The notes under the pieces: model-generated
The model's input: the letters and a program-made list of their open reading frames with translations, nothing else
Databases searched by the model: none
What the model was told of the DNA's origin: nothing
Program-made: the position numbers and the translations under genes
In this document: piece after piece, positions 34,301-47,264 of the stretch
Layout: every line of letters starts with the position of its first letter
Position numbering within the stretch: the stretch's first letter is position 1
Origin: Paragordius varius
Taxonomy: Eukaryota; Nematomorpha
Length of the DNA: 64,000 bases
Assembly: GCA_964247055.1 (NCBI GenBank)
Contig: OZ176054.1
Span: 8,618,001 to 8,682,000, forward strand
Reading direction: 5' to 3'

Positions 34301-37300
34301 TTAAATCAACAGGGGCCAAAACCAAAAGCTTTATGATAATCCTGATACTATTTATACCAGAATATATATAAAATATCATCAGGATATATTAATACCCCGG
34401 AATTTCGGGCGCAGTGAAGAGCCATTGCGTGAAATTTAGCTTAATTATTGAATGTGACTTAATTATATTAAAAGTACCATGAATGACAGATATTTTAAGG
34501 GAATCAAATTTTTTGAAAACGATAATTATAAATATGATGATGGGGTGAAATGCCAAAAATTACAATGCGAAACGATCATTAATTTGAACCACGATTTACC
34601 TTATTTCCATAAACTAAATAGGCCGAGAGATTTTTTACTTTAGAATCACACTCGAATTTTTCTTTGTAAAAAACACATAGTAAATATATATTCTTAATAC
34701 AAGTTCCGTTTCGTAAATATAAATCTAAATTTTATAAAATTTACAACTTATAAAAAGCTCTTAAAATTTGATTATCCTACATTTAATTTCCGTTTTCTAT
34801 ATTACTACATTCAATCGTTTACATAAGCTTTAACTGCTAAAGGTAAAAATTTGCAAAATTTCTACTTTTCTTCATACAGATTTCGTAAATTAAAATCTTT
34901 CGATTAGGAAATGGGCATCTGGAGCAAGGATTACATTCCAAAAGGCACTCGGTTTGGACCTTTGGAAGGCAAAATCTTTGAAATTCGAGACGTTCCAAGA
35001 AATGTTACTAGAAAATATTTTTGGAGGGTATTTTTTTAGATTTTGAAGGCATTAATATGAAATCGATCACACATATTTTCAATATATTATCTTATCATTA
35101 GATATATGAGGAAATGGGCTTCATAAAATCCAACATATTGAAACATTACATTGATGCATGTGATGAGGGAAATAGTAATTGGATGCGTTATGTCAATCCC
35201 GCTCGTAATATCAAGGATCAAAATCTAGTGGCCTGTCAATTAAATTACAAGATATTTTTCTATACAATAAAACCCATATATCCCGGAACCGAATTATTGG
35301 TTTGGTATTGTCGGGATTTTGAAAAGCGATTAAATGCATCCATGTTTCTCTATCTTCCAAACACAGATCTTATAGGTCTTCATGGCATAAATGCCGTTTA
35401 TACTTGCAGTCAAAACAGTGGGAACAATGCTCATTCAACCATTCACACATTTTTGTGTGATGACAATACCAGTTTGGTTCCAGCCACGACAAGATCAATC
35501 TTTTTTGAGCGGTTACACAAAATGGATGCAAATTTACTTTCTGGCAATGCTAGTAGTAATTATATATACCCTATCCCGCCAACAACTAATACCGAACTTT
35601 GTCTAAATAGAAGAAGAGATGGCACAAGCCATTTGAGATCACCTAAAGTACATAATTTTTCGGACACTATACCAATTTTGAGCTTGGGTCTGACAACAGC
35701 TCAACATGCTTGGGATTCTATCTACCAAAATCAATATCAAAGATTGATGAAGTTGACAACCCTTACCACACTCACTATGCCAGATCAAACAAAGAAACTT
35801 TTTTCCTCCCCATTGTTTCATTCTCAATTAAATGGATTGATTATTACGCAAGGTTATACAAATACCACATCCACAAACAATTTATATAGCAGTGAATATG
35901 CTGGGCTATATGTAACTACTCTCTTTAATGCTATGCAAAGTAAATTTTACTTGTTATTATCGAATCCGAATATTTTAATATTATAGATATTGTAAAAACA
36001 TAAAGGGAGACTTTTAAGGTTGCCAATACATCAAGTGTATAAAATACATTTAAAATAGTCAATGCACAAATTGTGATATAGATAAGAAGCAAATATTATT
36101 GACAATCATTAATTTTAACATAAAATTCATAATTTTTGTTGCTAGTATACATCAATGATATTGAAAATTTTATATAAAACTACTCAAGGCAGGATATTAT
36201 TGTTAAATTTATGAACCTACGGTATAATGCCCTAAAAAATATTTTTTACATTTACGGAATATTAACTAAATCAAAAAATCGCATTTTTTCGCATATTACG
36301 TCAGAAATAAAACTTTTGGGAAAAGCAATAAAGATTACAATTTATTTACCTTTAAAGATATAATTAAATAACTTATTCTCCAATGTATAAAACTATCAAC
36401 TCAATTTTTTGAGGTTAAGATAAGCGAAAATTTAAGACTAAATATTTTTTGGCGGTATTGATTTGGATGTACTAACTAAAAACTATATTTTGTTATTCTG
36501 ATCAAATCGTGCAGCACAAGGCACAAAATAAGGTTAATAAAATTATTCTGTTAAAATTTATACATTTCGTAGAAAAATTTATCGGAATGATGCTTTTGGT
36601 TAAACCCTTACGAGTTATACTTTTTGCCAATTGTTCCATATCGTAATTCGTATATTCGCGCACACATGTTTTTTTCGGTGAAAGCTAAATTATTTTATCA
36701 AAAAATTTATAAAAATATATGACAACCTATATTTAATCGCACAATATCTAAATTAAATTTGGATTTTATATACCAGGCAAAATTTAATCATTAAGGCATA
36801 TTATACCATTAAAATACAGTTTATTTTATTATCAAAATCCAGAAAGTATTAAATATTATTGCAAAATTAGATTTGATGGGACTTTCTAGATCTTATATAA
36901 AAATTAAAATTTAATATAAATCCTGTTTTGCCTATATATATATTATATTATTTCAATAAATTTATGCAATTAGCTTCCATTAAAATAAATATTTCATAAT
37001 ATGCGCTAATTTTGCTATTTTCGATACTTATTTATTATCATGAAATTAATAACTTGACCTGTAAGGTTAAAACCAAAAGCAACGCAAGCCTCTATCTATC
37101 AAAATATTTTTACGTGCACTTTTATGCAGTGTCTATATAAAATACACTGATGAAATAAATATATTCTGATAGAAAATTGTATCAGGATTAACATGGTGCT
37201 TTTGGCTTTGTGGCGAGTGATTTAAGAAATTACACTTTTTGATAACTGTTCCATATCAGAAAAATGATTTGCGCAGATTTTTTTAAAATTTTTAGTGAAA

Positions 37301-40300
37301 TCCAGCTAATTCCCTCGAATATCACTAAAATTGACCATACACTACATGTAAAAATCTAAACATTATTTTAAAATTTTTACTTTTAGATGTGGGCTCCGAA
37401 AGTGTCAAATTTTTGGACCCATCCAAAATGAGCAAGTTCTTTTAATATAAAGGCGGGGCCGAGATTGTGCATTAAAAAATAAAAAAAATATACCGAATTT
37501 TTAAATACAGCAAAATTTTGGTAAAGCGAGTTTTATGGTATTATGAAGCAGGGGAATGAAAACACTTTAAGATTATATATGAACACTTTTTCTATATAAT
37601 CGATGATGCTGAACAATTTTATCACCTCGGAATTCAATAAAGTTCGTATGCTTTTGAATTTGGGTTAATTTTAATAAAAAAATAATATGTGCATAAATTT
37701 GGAGATCAACGATTTGATTCTAACTTCTGAAGTCATAGATGTGTTCAGCATCATCAAATTATATAGAAAAATGTTTATAATAGCGTTTTTATACTGTTTC
37801 TGTCATGCAAAATAATACGGAGTACAATAAAATTTCGCTAAAAATAATTTTGAACAAAGTGTGTATTTTTTCGAAAATATGTTTTTTATTCCAAAATTCA
37901 GCATATTAATTTTTATCGCAACTCGGATTTGCGTATATTACAAGAGCTAAAAAGGCATCACTATAATCCTGATATTTTTCTCTCAGAATTTATATATTTC
38001 ATTGGGATATTATTTTATGCACCCCGATATGACACAATGTAACTATATAACACTTTATATTCACTTCCCTTAGAAATATTAAAAATGTTCTTAATATGAG
38101 GCATATCAAAAACTAAATATTCTTTTTAATGTATTATAATTTTAACAAAAATTAACATTTGACTGCATAGTTTCATATGTATTTCGACTCGTCCTAATGT
38201 GTAAAATTTGGCTAATGCTTTATAGTTACTAATTTAATCTTTACTAAACTAAAGCTTTTAGCTATTAAATGATATACCTTAATTATAGTGTAAATATTAA
38301 TTAATGATAAAATATGGGTTGTTGTAGACACTTAATTAAGTTTTGTAATCAAATCACCATACATTATGATTTTTGACCTTGCGCGGTACCATGTTCAAAT
38401 AAAATTAATATTTGTTTTAGATAATGCACACAAAACATCATGTGTTAATCACTTAATTGAGCCATTGATGCCAAAATCGGCGATAGCTAAAAACTGTCAA
38501 GACAATGATACACACCTTGCCCCATCAGAAGAAGGTAAAGACACCTGTAAAAGTTTTAAACAATCCGATTATGGAGTGGTGACAACTATAAAACAAAAAA
38601 TTTTATCCATCATAACAACTTTATCTCACCCTACTACCGTTTTTACAAACTTGTTAACTAACAATTATAATAATAATAATAGTAATGAGAATAAAACTAA
38701 GCATACTAGAGTATTAAGCGATTCAGATGATAGTGTTGTCGATTCTAAAAGTACAGTAAATCATGATGTAGAAGAAGGAGTAATTGATTACAGCCTGAAG
38801 GGTAATAAGAAAAGATTGATTACAACAAAAACGAATTCACATGCAGCAAAACCACAAGAGGATCCAAAGTTAGATGGTTTACTCTCCCTTTCGACACTAA
38901 ACTCCAACTATAGAAGTGTGGGTGATATACCGATGCAATTCAAAATATCAGAAATAAATGCTATATCTTTTCCAATCATAAATCCGGTTTTAGGTTCTTC
39001 TCCCCATTATATATTCATGAACAATTTATGGCAATACACAAGGCATTCACCATTATATAATTTAAACTTTCTTAAAACTGCCACTAAAACTTCCAATGTC
39101 CATAGACAAATATCTTTTTTAAATAACACAATCACAACAGAAAGTTTATTAATAAAAAACGAAACTGTCACAAGTGAATCACCTGACGGAAGTTTCAAAA
39201 ACGCAATTAACCCTCAAACCAATTTTCATGAAAGCGATTTTATCAATCATAAAAGCTTTGAATCCAAATTTAATCCCTTGTTGGGGAGAGATCAACTTTT
39301 TTATATTAATAACAATAAGCAAAACTATGGAAGCGAAATTTCACCACTATCTGATTTTACTCATCAATCCAACGACGGCTCATTTGGTGAGAATAGTCCT
39401 AATCGCAATGAATTAATTATAAAAGAGGGTATAAATTTTCTAAAACAATTTTCTAACTCTGATCATTCAACTCCTGACAAATTTGAAAATTCTAAAGAAA
39501 TGCAATTGCCTTTAAAAGACACCATTCAAATAAATAAATTAAAAAATGGTTACAATGATAAAACTCAATTCAATCCTCCATCAACATTATCCGCTTTACA
39601 TAGAGCTAAATATGGGGAGTTATATTCTGAAAAAGACCAAAGCTCTTCCGCAAACAATTCAACCCAATTGATTCCAAAAAAACGCGCCTCAATTAATGAA
39701 CCCAAAAAAACAATTTACAATTGCCATATATGCTCCAAAACATTTGGACAATTATCCAACCTAAAGGTACATTTGCGTACACATTCTGGTGAACGTCCCT
39801 TTAAATGTGATCAATGTGGTAAAGGATTCACTCAATTGGCCCATTTGCAAAAACATAACCTTGTACATACCGGTGAAAGGCCTCATGAATGTTCTTTATG
39901 TCAAAAGCGGTTTTCTAGCACGAGTAATCTTAAAACACACCTACGATTACATAGTGGTCAAAAGCCGTTTCAATGCACTGACTGTCCAGCTAAATTTACG
40001 CAATTCGTTCATTTAAAATTGCACAGAAGGTTGCACACAAATGAACAAGGGGATGATTTGTCAACCTATAACGAGACTAAAAATTTTGGTAAAAGCTTTC
40101 ATTATCAGCATTCTCGATCAAACTCAATGAGTTCGAATTCACCCAATAAATCAGATGAAGGATTAGGAACTACAGACACCGAGAAAACATTATCGCCACA
40201 AAATGGGATGTTCTTAAAAAATCCAGTAACAAGGTAATTTAAGAGTTTTATTCACACTTTTGTAAATATAGAGAAATAATACAGAAAATTTTTATTATTT

Positions 40301-42453
40301 TATAATAAGAATTGTTAAATGTAAAATTCCCTTTATAAATTTATAAAAAAGGACCTAAACATTAATTAAATTAGGTTACCAGTTTGACCGCCTAAAAATG
40401 CAGCCTTATAGTTATAACCAGTCAAGTATACTAAGTTACAACTAAATAACAATAAAACGAATCAATTTGAATATAATAGGATATGTAATATTCAGACAAT
40501 TTACAATTATCATGATAAAATCAATTTTTATTTTTTGTAAATTTAATATAAGCATATGTTAAATATGGATATTTTTTCATTGCTACATTTAAATGCGGTT
40601 AAAGTCATGGTACCCATATTATTCATATTGTATCAAACATAAAATAATATATTTTTTAATTTATAAGTTTATTTAAGGTTGATTATTATTGTATCCATTT
40701 AATACTTTGTATACGAAATTGTGTAGCCAGCCTCAAAGCTTTAATAATTATGAAATGCAATCAAACAAAGAAATAATCAATTTAGAGGATATAATCAGGT
40801 CTCAACTCTTTAATACTAGCAAAAAGGGGAGCCTGACTTCTTCAAATGATAATATTATAAAAGTAAATGATGAGCTTTGTAATCCAAAAAAGATGGGAAC
40901 AAATCATAAAACTATAATACAACCACATATGGAAAACAGTAAATCACCCATTTATAACCATGAAAAAACAATAATATCGTTATTACACAATAAGCAGAAA
41001 CCTTTGAAACAAGGTATCTATGGAGATTTTGAGGATACGAATTCACAAACAGGTATTAATAACATTAAAGTCACAAAGGTAATGTATTCCAAAACAATAA
41101 TGTTAATTTGCTATGCAGAGATGGTATATCAATTTCAATATTAAATGGAAAAAATTGAAAAATATAAGTTAAGTCAAAGTTCAACGCAATGCTTAGATCA
41201 TTAAATATAGGACTTAATTTTATTTTATTTACCTGATGAGTTGGAAAATGTAGATTAATTACTCCAAATTTACTTATCTAAATATGATAATTAAGCAAAA
41301 ATGATGGACAAAATAATTTAACTTAATAAATATTTATAGGAATAGGGATAATGTTCATATATTTACAAATTATGTCAAATAAAATAAGAAAATACTCTTT
41401 CCTCCATCGTTTCAGGTGCCAGTTCTTTATTTGTCACACCTATTTTTGATCTTTTATGTTGTAGCAATTACTTTCAACTTACTCTAAATAACAGCTAATC
41501 CCAATGGATTTTTTTAAGAATACATTTTTGGTTATTTGGCACATCGATTTAAGGTTGCAATCATTGCTCAAAATTCTCTTTATTATGATAATCCATCATT
41601 AAATCAATATGTTATACAAAAATGCTTTTCTTCTACCGTCTAAAATTTTCGAAATAAACAGCTGACTTTCCGATAAACTATCTATTGTTTTATAAATAAT
41701 TGCAGTGTTAAGTTTTAAAAATTATTTTCCTAAAATAAAGGAAAAAAAGAGAAAAATTAAAAGTGAAGAAAATTAAAATCACATTTATATACATTTTCTT
41801 CTAAAGTAAGTTGTAGTGTAATTTGCAAATTTTATATGCCAATCTCCAAAATGTAAAAAATATTTGGCGGTAAAAAATGTCTGATGATCATTTTTTACCA
41901 TTTAAATTTTTTGAAGATGGCGCCTTAAAGGCTATAGAATGCATGTTTTGGATTTAAGCCAAATATCACCGGTATTCGTAAGGTATTCATGTTTAATATT
42001 GCTTGGGAAATTTACCCCAAGCTTGAATTTTAATTTTCCCCTTATATTATCAAAAAGGGACAAGGTTTATAATGTAAAACATAGCATATTTTTTTATATT
42101 CATTCATAAAATTTTGAAAAAATCATTAGCTTTTCTCATACGGTAAATCTATATTTAGATTCTTACATAAAGAGTTATTGAAGGGTTAAACTAATATGAA
42201 CCATTTGGATAGCATAAACATACTAAAACCAATATTTTAATTGGCATATTATCTCAAAATACAACATCCTTATTTTATAAACTGCTACTTTTTAAAAAAG
42301 ACTCAGGTCATTTATTTTATAGTCAATAACTTGGTTATTATCTGAAAGAACATTCAAGTGTTAATAATCAAATATTTTTATAATTTAATATTTTTTTATC
42401 ACTTTACACAACATACATCATGTGGTTACTTAACCAAAAGTAGTGAATTTGTA

Positions 42454-42492
<39 letters not shown>

Positions 42493-44169
42493 GGCGATTG
42501 GAAGTGGGTTAATGGCGGAACCATTATTTTTTTTAAACCGTTTTAGACCAAAACTTTCAAAAACTTGATTAAAATCAATTAGAACCCGTTGACCACAATG
42601 GAACTGAAACTGCTTTATTAAAAATATAGTGAATTAGAACCAAAATGAATTGGAAAATCAACACTATTATTTAAAATATTACCAGTCTTATCTTATATCT
42701 CCGATATTCTATTGAATTTATATTTTTTTAAAAAAATTGCTTAAAAAATTTATTAATTTACACTTGTAATATGGTTTTATTCACAAATTTTAGCGATTAC
42801 ACAAAAAATTGACAAAAAGTTTAAGAATAGCATTTTTTGGAATTATTCCGTAAAATGATAAAGATAATTAAATAGGTGAGCATTGGGTGTCTTTAATTAT
42901 TTATTTGTAAAACCTTAAACGTATTGAATTACTAGGAACACTTATTTACTGATTGATCCATCGTGATACCATGATTTGCCTTAAAACGAAGTTAAACCTT
43001 AATATCTGGAAATTCGAACACAGCTTGAAATTGTAAAAAAGGCCAAATGCTTTTTTAACTTGCAGAGAATGTATTATACCATTTACACTTCATGAGTGTC
43101 TTTAAGCATTTAAAGTTTGTCCTTGAACACTTCAAATTGGTCCTTAAATTATTTTGTTTGTTTTAACTTTTACAATCGAATCGTATATCATTCTTCCTTT
43201 TTAACATAATTGCATATAAATTTTAGATCGATATCAACTCTTAATCATTCTGAAACCTCATATCTTTATTATTTTTTAAAAATTATTTTAAATATTTATA
43301 ATAACACGTAATTAACAAGATGCATGGGTTATTATTTAAAATTTTGTATTAAAAACATTTAAATAATTTTTTATGTTGGAAAAAATTAGTTAATAAAAAA
43401 ATGGTTTTTAAATAAATTTTTTATTTTATAATAAATAAATAAAGAAAATTAGGTTAAAAAACAATAAAATAAAAATGTAAATGCAAAAATTATGGTTAAA
43501 TTAATACCTAAAAGTTTGAAGGACCAACTTTAAGTGTTCCAAAAGACCAACTTGAAATGTTCAGAACCAATTTAAAGTGATGTCTAACTTGAAGTGTTCA
43601 AGGATCTTGATGTGTAAATGGTATATTTAATATTTAAAACCAGGGTTTGTATTCGTTTGTAAAGATGAAACAGATTTTAGGCTGTTAACCAGAAATTATC
43701 AAGTTTTAAATTTGAATGCCTTAAATTTATAATTTTCTTGCCTATTTATATATATATATATATATATTCCGTGATTTGAGTTAGAAAGCTGATAATATTA
43801 AATAAACTTAACTCACTTTTTAGGGTGAAATTCAGACTTAAGATTTTCGATGTAGTCAAATATACCGGATAATTATATTTGAAATATGGAAAAACAAATA
43901 AATTTAGTTAATTATTTATTTATGAATTTTTGTTATACACAGCTAACTGTTTAAATAATTTTCATATGCAGAGTTTTTTGTTTAAAATTACAAATTCAAC
44001 TCCTTAACTACTATATTTGTTTCCTATTTTTTTTGGGGGAATTTAAAATTTTAATATATATTATTCAGGTACAATTAAAAGTGATAAGGATGGAAATAAT
44101 CAGGATTACGAATCAATCAATCTGCGAAAAGAAAAAAGTGATTCAATTTACCGTCTTAAAGTCCACTGA
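31333..44169 (+). CDS. PRDM1: PRDM1/Blimp-1 PR-SET and zinc-finger transcription factor
   Basis: PRDM1 is a nuclear DNA-binding repressor that controls terminal differentiation in animals. Exons inferred: 31333-31566, 34908-35027, 35102-35939, 38421-40233, 40727-41052, 44069-44169 (about 1143 residues). The PR/SET domain (about residues 19-196) contains [38 protein letters not shown] and [14 protein letters not shown], nearly matching vertebrate PRDM1. A long polar region precedes four C2H2 fingers (residues ~830-936: [63 protein letters not shown]). Vertebrate PRDM1 has a fifth, C2HC-type finger; none is seen here, and the sequence after the fourth turns asparagine- and serine-rich. A frame reading through the exon 4 donor would stop at 40237, so a shorter isoform is possible. 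The last two exons rest only on phase and composition; the 35939 donor has an alternative at 35852. Confidence 0.92.
31567..34907. other. PRDM1 intron 1, with repeats
   Basis: Holds a stretch of different base texture at about 32350-33140 (less A-rich, with GCCATATCTGGCATAATTGG and GCAGCCGCCCGGATC). Open frames there on both strands have no family I recognise; it may be an old transposon fragment. A foldback-family copy occupies about 33400-34390. Confidence 0.5.
33400..34390. repeat. Foldback-family copy in PRDM1 intron 1
   Basis: The left part has TTTTGGGTCTTACGTCAAAT and CGATATTGCGCGATAAGAAT. The right part, in reverse orientation, has GAGATGGAGCAGTTTG, GGGGCCAAAACCAAAAGC and GATAATCCTGATAC. 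The arms match the complementary parts of the 29035-30531 element. Confidence 0.55.
35940..38420. other. PRDM1 intron 3
   Basis: About 2.5 kb without exons. It contains a partial foldback-family piece near 36600-36660 (TTGCCAATTGTTCCATATCG) and a fuller copy at 37040-38020. Confidence 0.5.
37040..38020. repeat. Foldback-family copy in PRDM1 intron 3
   Basis: The left arm contains TCAGGATTAACATGGTGCTT, GGGCTCCGAAAGTGTCAAAT, TTTTTGGACCCATCCAAAAT and CTATATAATCGATGATGCTG. The inverted right arm contains TTCAGCATCATCAAATTATA and GGCATCACTATAATCCTGAT. The centre lies near 37680. Confidence 0.6.
41053..44068. other. PRDM1 intron 5
   Basis: About 3 kb. Holds a dispersed-repeat fragment (TATTTGGCGGTAAAAAATGT at about 41861), TA microsatellites at 42458-42490 and 43746-43768, and a TATA-flanked MITE at 43079-43621. 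If the two C-terminal exons are not used, this is simply downstream sequence. Confidence 0.45.
43079..43621. mobile_element. MITE with CCATTTACA ends and TATA target duplication
   Basis: Begins CCATTTACACTTCATGAG and ends GATGTGTAAATGG, with TATA on both sides. The arms contain tandem units such as TCCTTGAACACTTCAAATTG on the left and ACTTGAAGTGTTCAAGGATC on the right. This is the same design as the CACCCTT family at 56582 and 57802 (same CCATTTACA tip, different repeated unit). Confidence 0.68.
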
Positions 44170-44383
44170 ATAGGGGACATTCATTGAAAGAAAGTCGTGT
44201 TTGGCAAACGATTACACACTATGCAACTTGTATTTAATTAATTCAATTTTTATGATATCAAACCTGATATGTTTTTATGTGATGAATTGTGGATAATTTC
44301 TTTAATTCAACTATATGCACTATTTAAATTAGTTATTATTATTTAATATATATATATATATATACAATGCAAATTATTGTATT

Positions 44384-44389
44384 AATAAA
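44384..44389 (+). terminator. Possible PRDM1 polyadenylation signal AATAAA
   Basis: An AATAAA ~215 nt after the inferred PRDM1 stop. Chance occurrence is likely at this base composition. Confidence 0.25.
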
Positions 44390-46576
44390 TTAAAATAATT
44401 AAAATAATAGTAATCCCAACATCCTAGGACAGATTAAGAGACAAACTGAAATTAATTAATAGGAATGTTAGTTTTAACAGAATAATTCTATTAGCATATT
44501 ATGGTCAGACATATCTTTGATTCCTTGAGATTAGCACCAGTAGTATACGTTAGATAACTATAAAGTCGCTTAATTTAAGTGAAATTTTTTGATATGCAAT
44601 GATGCGAAATTATATAAAATATCGCTTTTCGGTATCAATTAAAAGTTTTGAAGGTTTTGACATCTAGGCAAGTTAAGGGTCGTCGTAGCACACTTCTTTC
44701 TGGGTACCGGCTTAGTGTAAAAATATGTAATAGCATAAAGTAGAATTTAAATGAACCCATAATTTTCTACCCTTATTTTACGATCATTAGTGTCGACCCA
44801 ATCATAAACTCCAATTTTTATTAGCTATTATTTATTATTTTTAGCAAAATTATCTAATATAATTTTAATTTGCATCCCACTGTCTCCGTATAATGAAATT
44901 TAATTCCTTTGTTTGAATAAATTTTGCGGCGATATTAAATTTTTAACTAAAGATTTATTTGGTGCATTTGTGAAAGTTGTGATGCCAACTGATGTGTATA
45001 ATTTTGATTTGATCGACAAAATATAATTTAACCGTTCCTTTTTCACGTGCTTCTACCATTGTCCTTTCCATGCTATTCGACATCATCAGATGTCTTAAAC
45101 AACAATGTATGTCCTCTGGAGTTATTTTAAATTATGAGTGATTTTGAGTAATTTGCTCGTTGTTTCCAATATATGTTTAACATGCAATTATACGATCATT
45201 GTTTAAGGGCAATGCTTATTTATAGTTTCTTAAAGTTTATGATCCAATATAAACTACAAATATTTACTTTCGAACTCTTTTTCTTTTAGTATGTTAAGTT
45301 TTATTATTGAATATGTCCACAGATGATGACACCCCGTTTTAAATGTTAGAATCCTAAGGCGTGTTCGTGAATAAATAAATAAACTCCATGATATGAATGA
45401 AATGCCTTCTAATTTATACTTAAAATCCTTTGTATTCCAAATAATATCATAAGGATTGTTCTTTAGTTAGTGTTATTTATTGATTTAAAATAATTTAATC
45501 AAACGATGTTTCATAGAATAAAACTCCATAACACGTGTCTAGCTCCCCTATTTAAAACAAAATCATTTATATAAGTAAAAAAATGGACAATTTATGGATT
45601 TAAGTCTATTAAGCTTAAGTTGACCTCCGGTATTTGTTTAAGCCCTAAACGCGGTCTCGGTTATATTTAAACGACAGACAATGCATAAACAAATTACCTT
45701 TCTTCTTTTGCTCCTTAATGTACATATAACAAAACATTTTGTAAAAAAATATGTGTAAAATAACATTTGATTTCGAAAACAGTCGAAATCTTTCAGCGGT
45801 TTACCGAATTAGCATTTTTTTAAATTCAAATTAAACAGTACTTGTACCATATATTTTTTTCTAAGCCCCAATTAGTTTTATTAAAATAAATAAAAATAAA
45901 TTTTTATTATAAATGGGCTATAAAACCTTATATTAATCGTCCGCACGGCCGCAAAAAATGATTAACCTATTCTGTGCATCATTTATTGTATGTAGAGAAA
46001 AATGAAATAAAGGGTATTAAAATATATTATATTCAATATTTGACATTTAAAATAAAAAATAATAGCATACTAATAATTACTAATAAATACATTTTTAAAA
46101 CTTGGCGCATAGTAGAATATGCCATTTATAACCAATAAATTAATAGAATAATGTTATATTACTAATATGTTTATTTTTAAAATAATTTTCCACATAAGCC
46201 ACATTAGCTAATGGGTTAGGGGTTCCCCAAACGTAAACATTGAAAATTTTCATAATAATCAAAAATTGATTATAGGCATTAGTATAAAATATCTTTTTAC
46301 ATATTTTAAACATGGATGAAATCGCAGCTTTCTTATTTAGCGATTGTGACAAAATGGTTAAAGGTTTAAATATGCACAACTTAACTAACTAAATAGTCCA
46401 AAAATGGTGGAAGGATTTTAACAGTTTTTATGTAATCCAGATGGTCTGTCTGAACCTAATATTTGTATGATACTGCCAACTTTTTATTAACTTATATAGC
46501 AAGCAATTATTTATATTAATTTAATATTAATTAATTGTTTTTGCGTTAATATGTGCTCAAAGCATTTACTTAAGAT

Positions 46577-46579
<3 letters not shown>

Positions 46580-46619
<40 letters not shown>
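46580..46619. repeat. (AT)n microsatellite
   Basis: About 40 bp of AT dinucleotides upstream of the phosphagen-kinase-like gene. Confidence 0.9.
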
Positions 46620-46623
<4 letters not shown>

Positions 46624-46786
46624 CAAGATATTATTAATTTTGTTATTATAATTATTGTACACATTTGCCAAAATGTATGTGAATGTCAAAAAATATCGAT
46701 TTTTAGGGCCGTGTTGTTAAATTTATACAGGTAAAAAATGAAAATAATCACAATTTAATTCTATAGAAATAATTATAAATGCAAAA

Positions 46787-46820
<34 letters not shown>

Positions 46821-47264
46821 CATGAATATTTTGCTCAACGGTATAAAAAATACAATAATTCTAGATGAAATAGAAAAGTTAATTTAAAATCTACTAAATT
46901 AGATATTAGTAATTAAACATTGTAGACATTCCCACCACAGAAATAAATATACAACCTAAGGAAATAAAGGACAAAATTTATAATGCTCTAACTCTAAAAA
47001 ATTTTTACCTTAATATATTTTTCTGTTTTCATTTTGTTTCCAAACATTTTATGTGTATGTTAAAACGGTAATGTTTTTCCTTATATTTCGCTTAAAATAA
47101 TTTTTGGAAATAGCAAGCAAGAACTAAAATGTAATTTTGTGTTTTTTTAACTTAAATATGTACACCTTAAATACATAAAATTGGAGGATACATTAAATTA
47201 ATCATAATTTTGTGGAACCATCTTAAACTTCGTTTCAGCTCTGCTTATTTAATTCATCTTAATT

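Larger units (their letters stand above)
44170..47264. other. Spacer between PRDM1 and the phosphagen-kinase-like gene
   Basis: About 3.1 kb of A+T-rich DNA with TA runs (44347-44364, 46580-46619, 46789-46817). A candidate AATAAA at 44384 could end PRDM1. No exon seen; the minus-strand frame at 46140-46379 has no recognisable feature. Confidence 0.5.

Noticed and set aside
38366-38420. Upstream ATG as a separate start for the zinc-finger exon
   Set aside because: A TTTTAG acceptor at 38420 in the right phase and the PR/SET exons upstream make splicing into PRDM1 the better model, though an alternative short isoform cannot be excluded.
42358-42546. 62-codon open frame with an Ile-Tyr run
   Set aside because: Mostly a (TA)n microsatellite translation, with no other coding sign.
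46140-46379. 79-codon minus-strand open frame
   Set aside because: No recognisable features, and its base composition is the same as the surrounding spacer.
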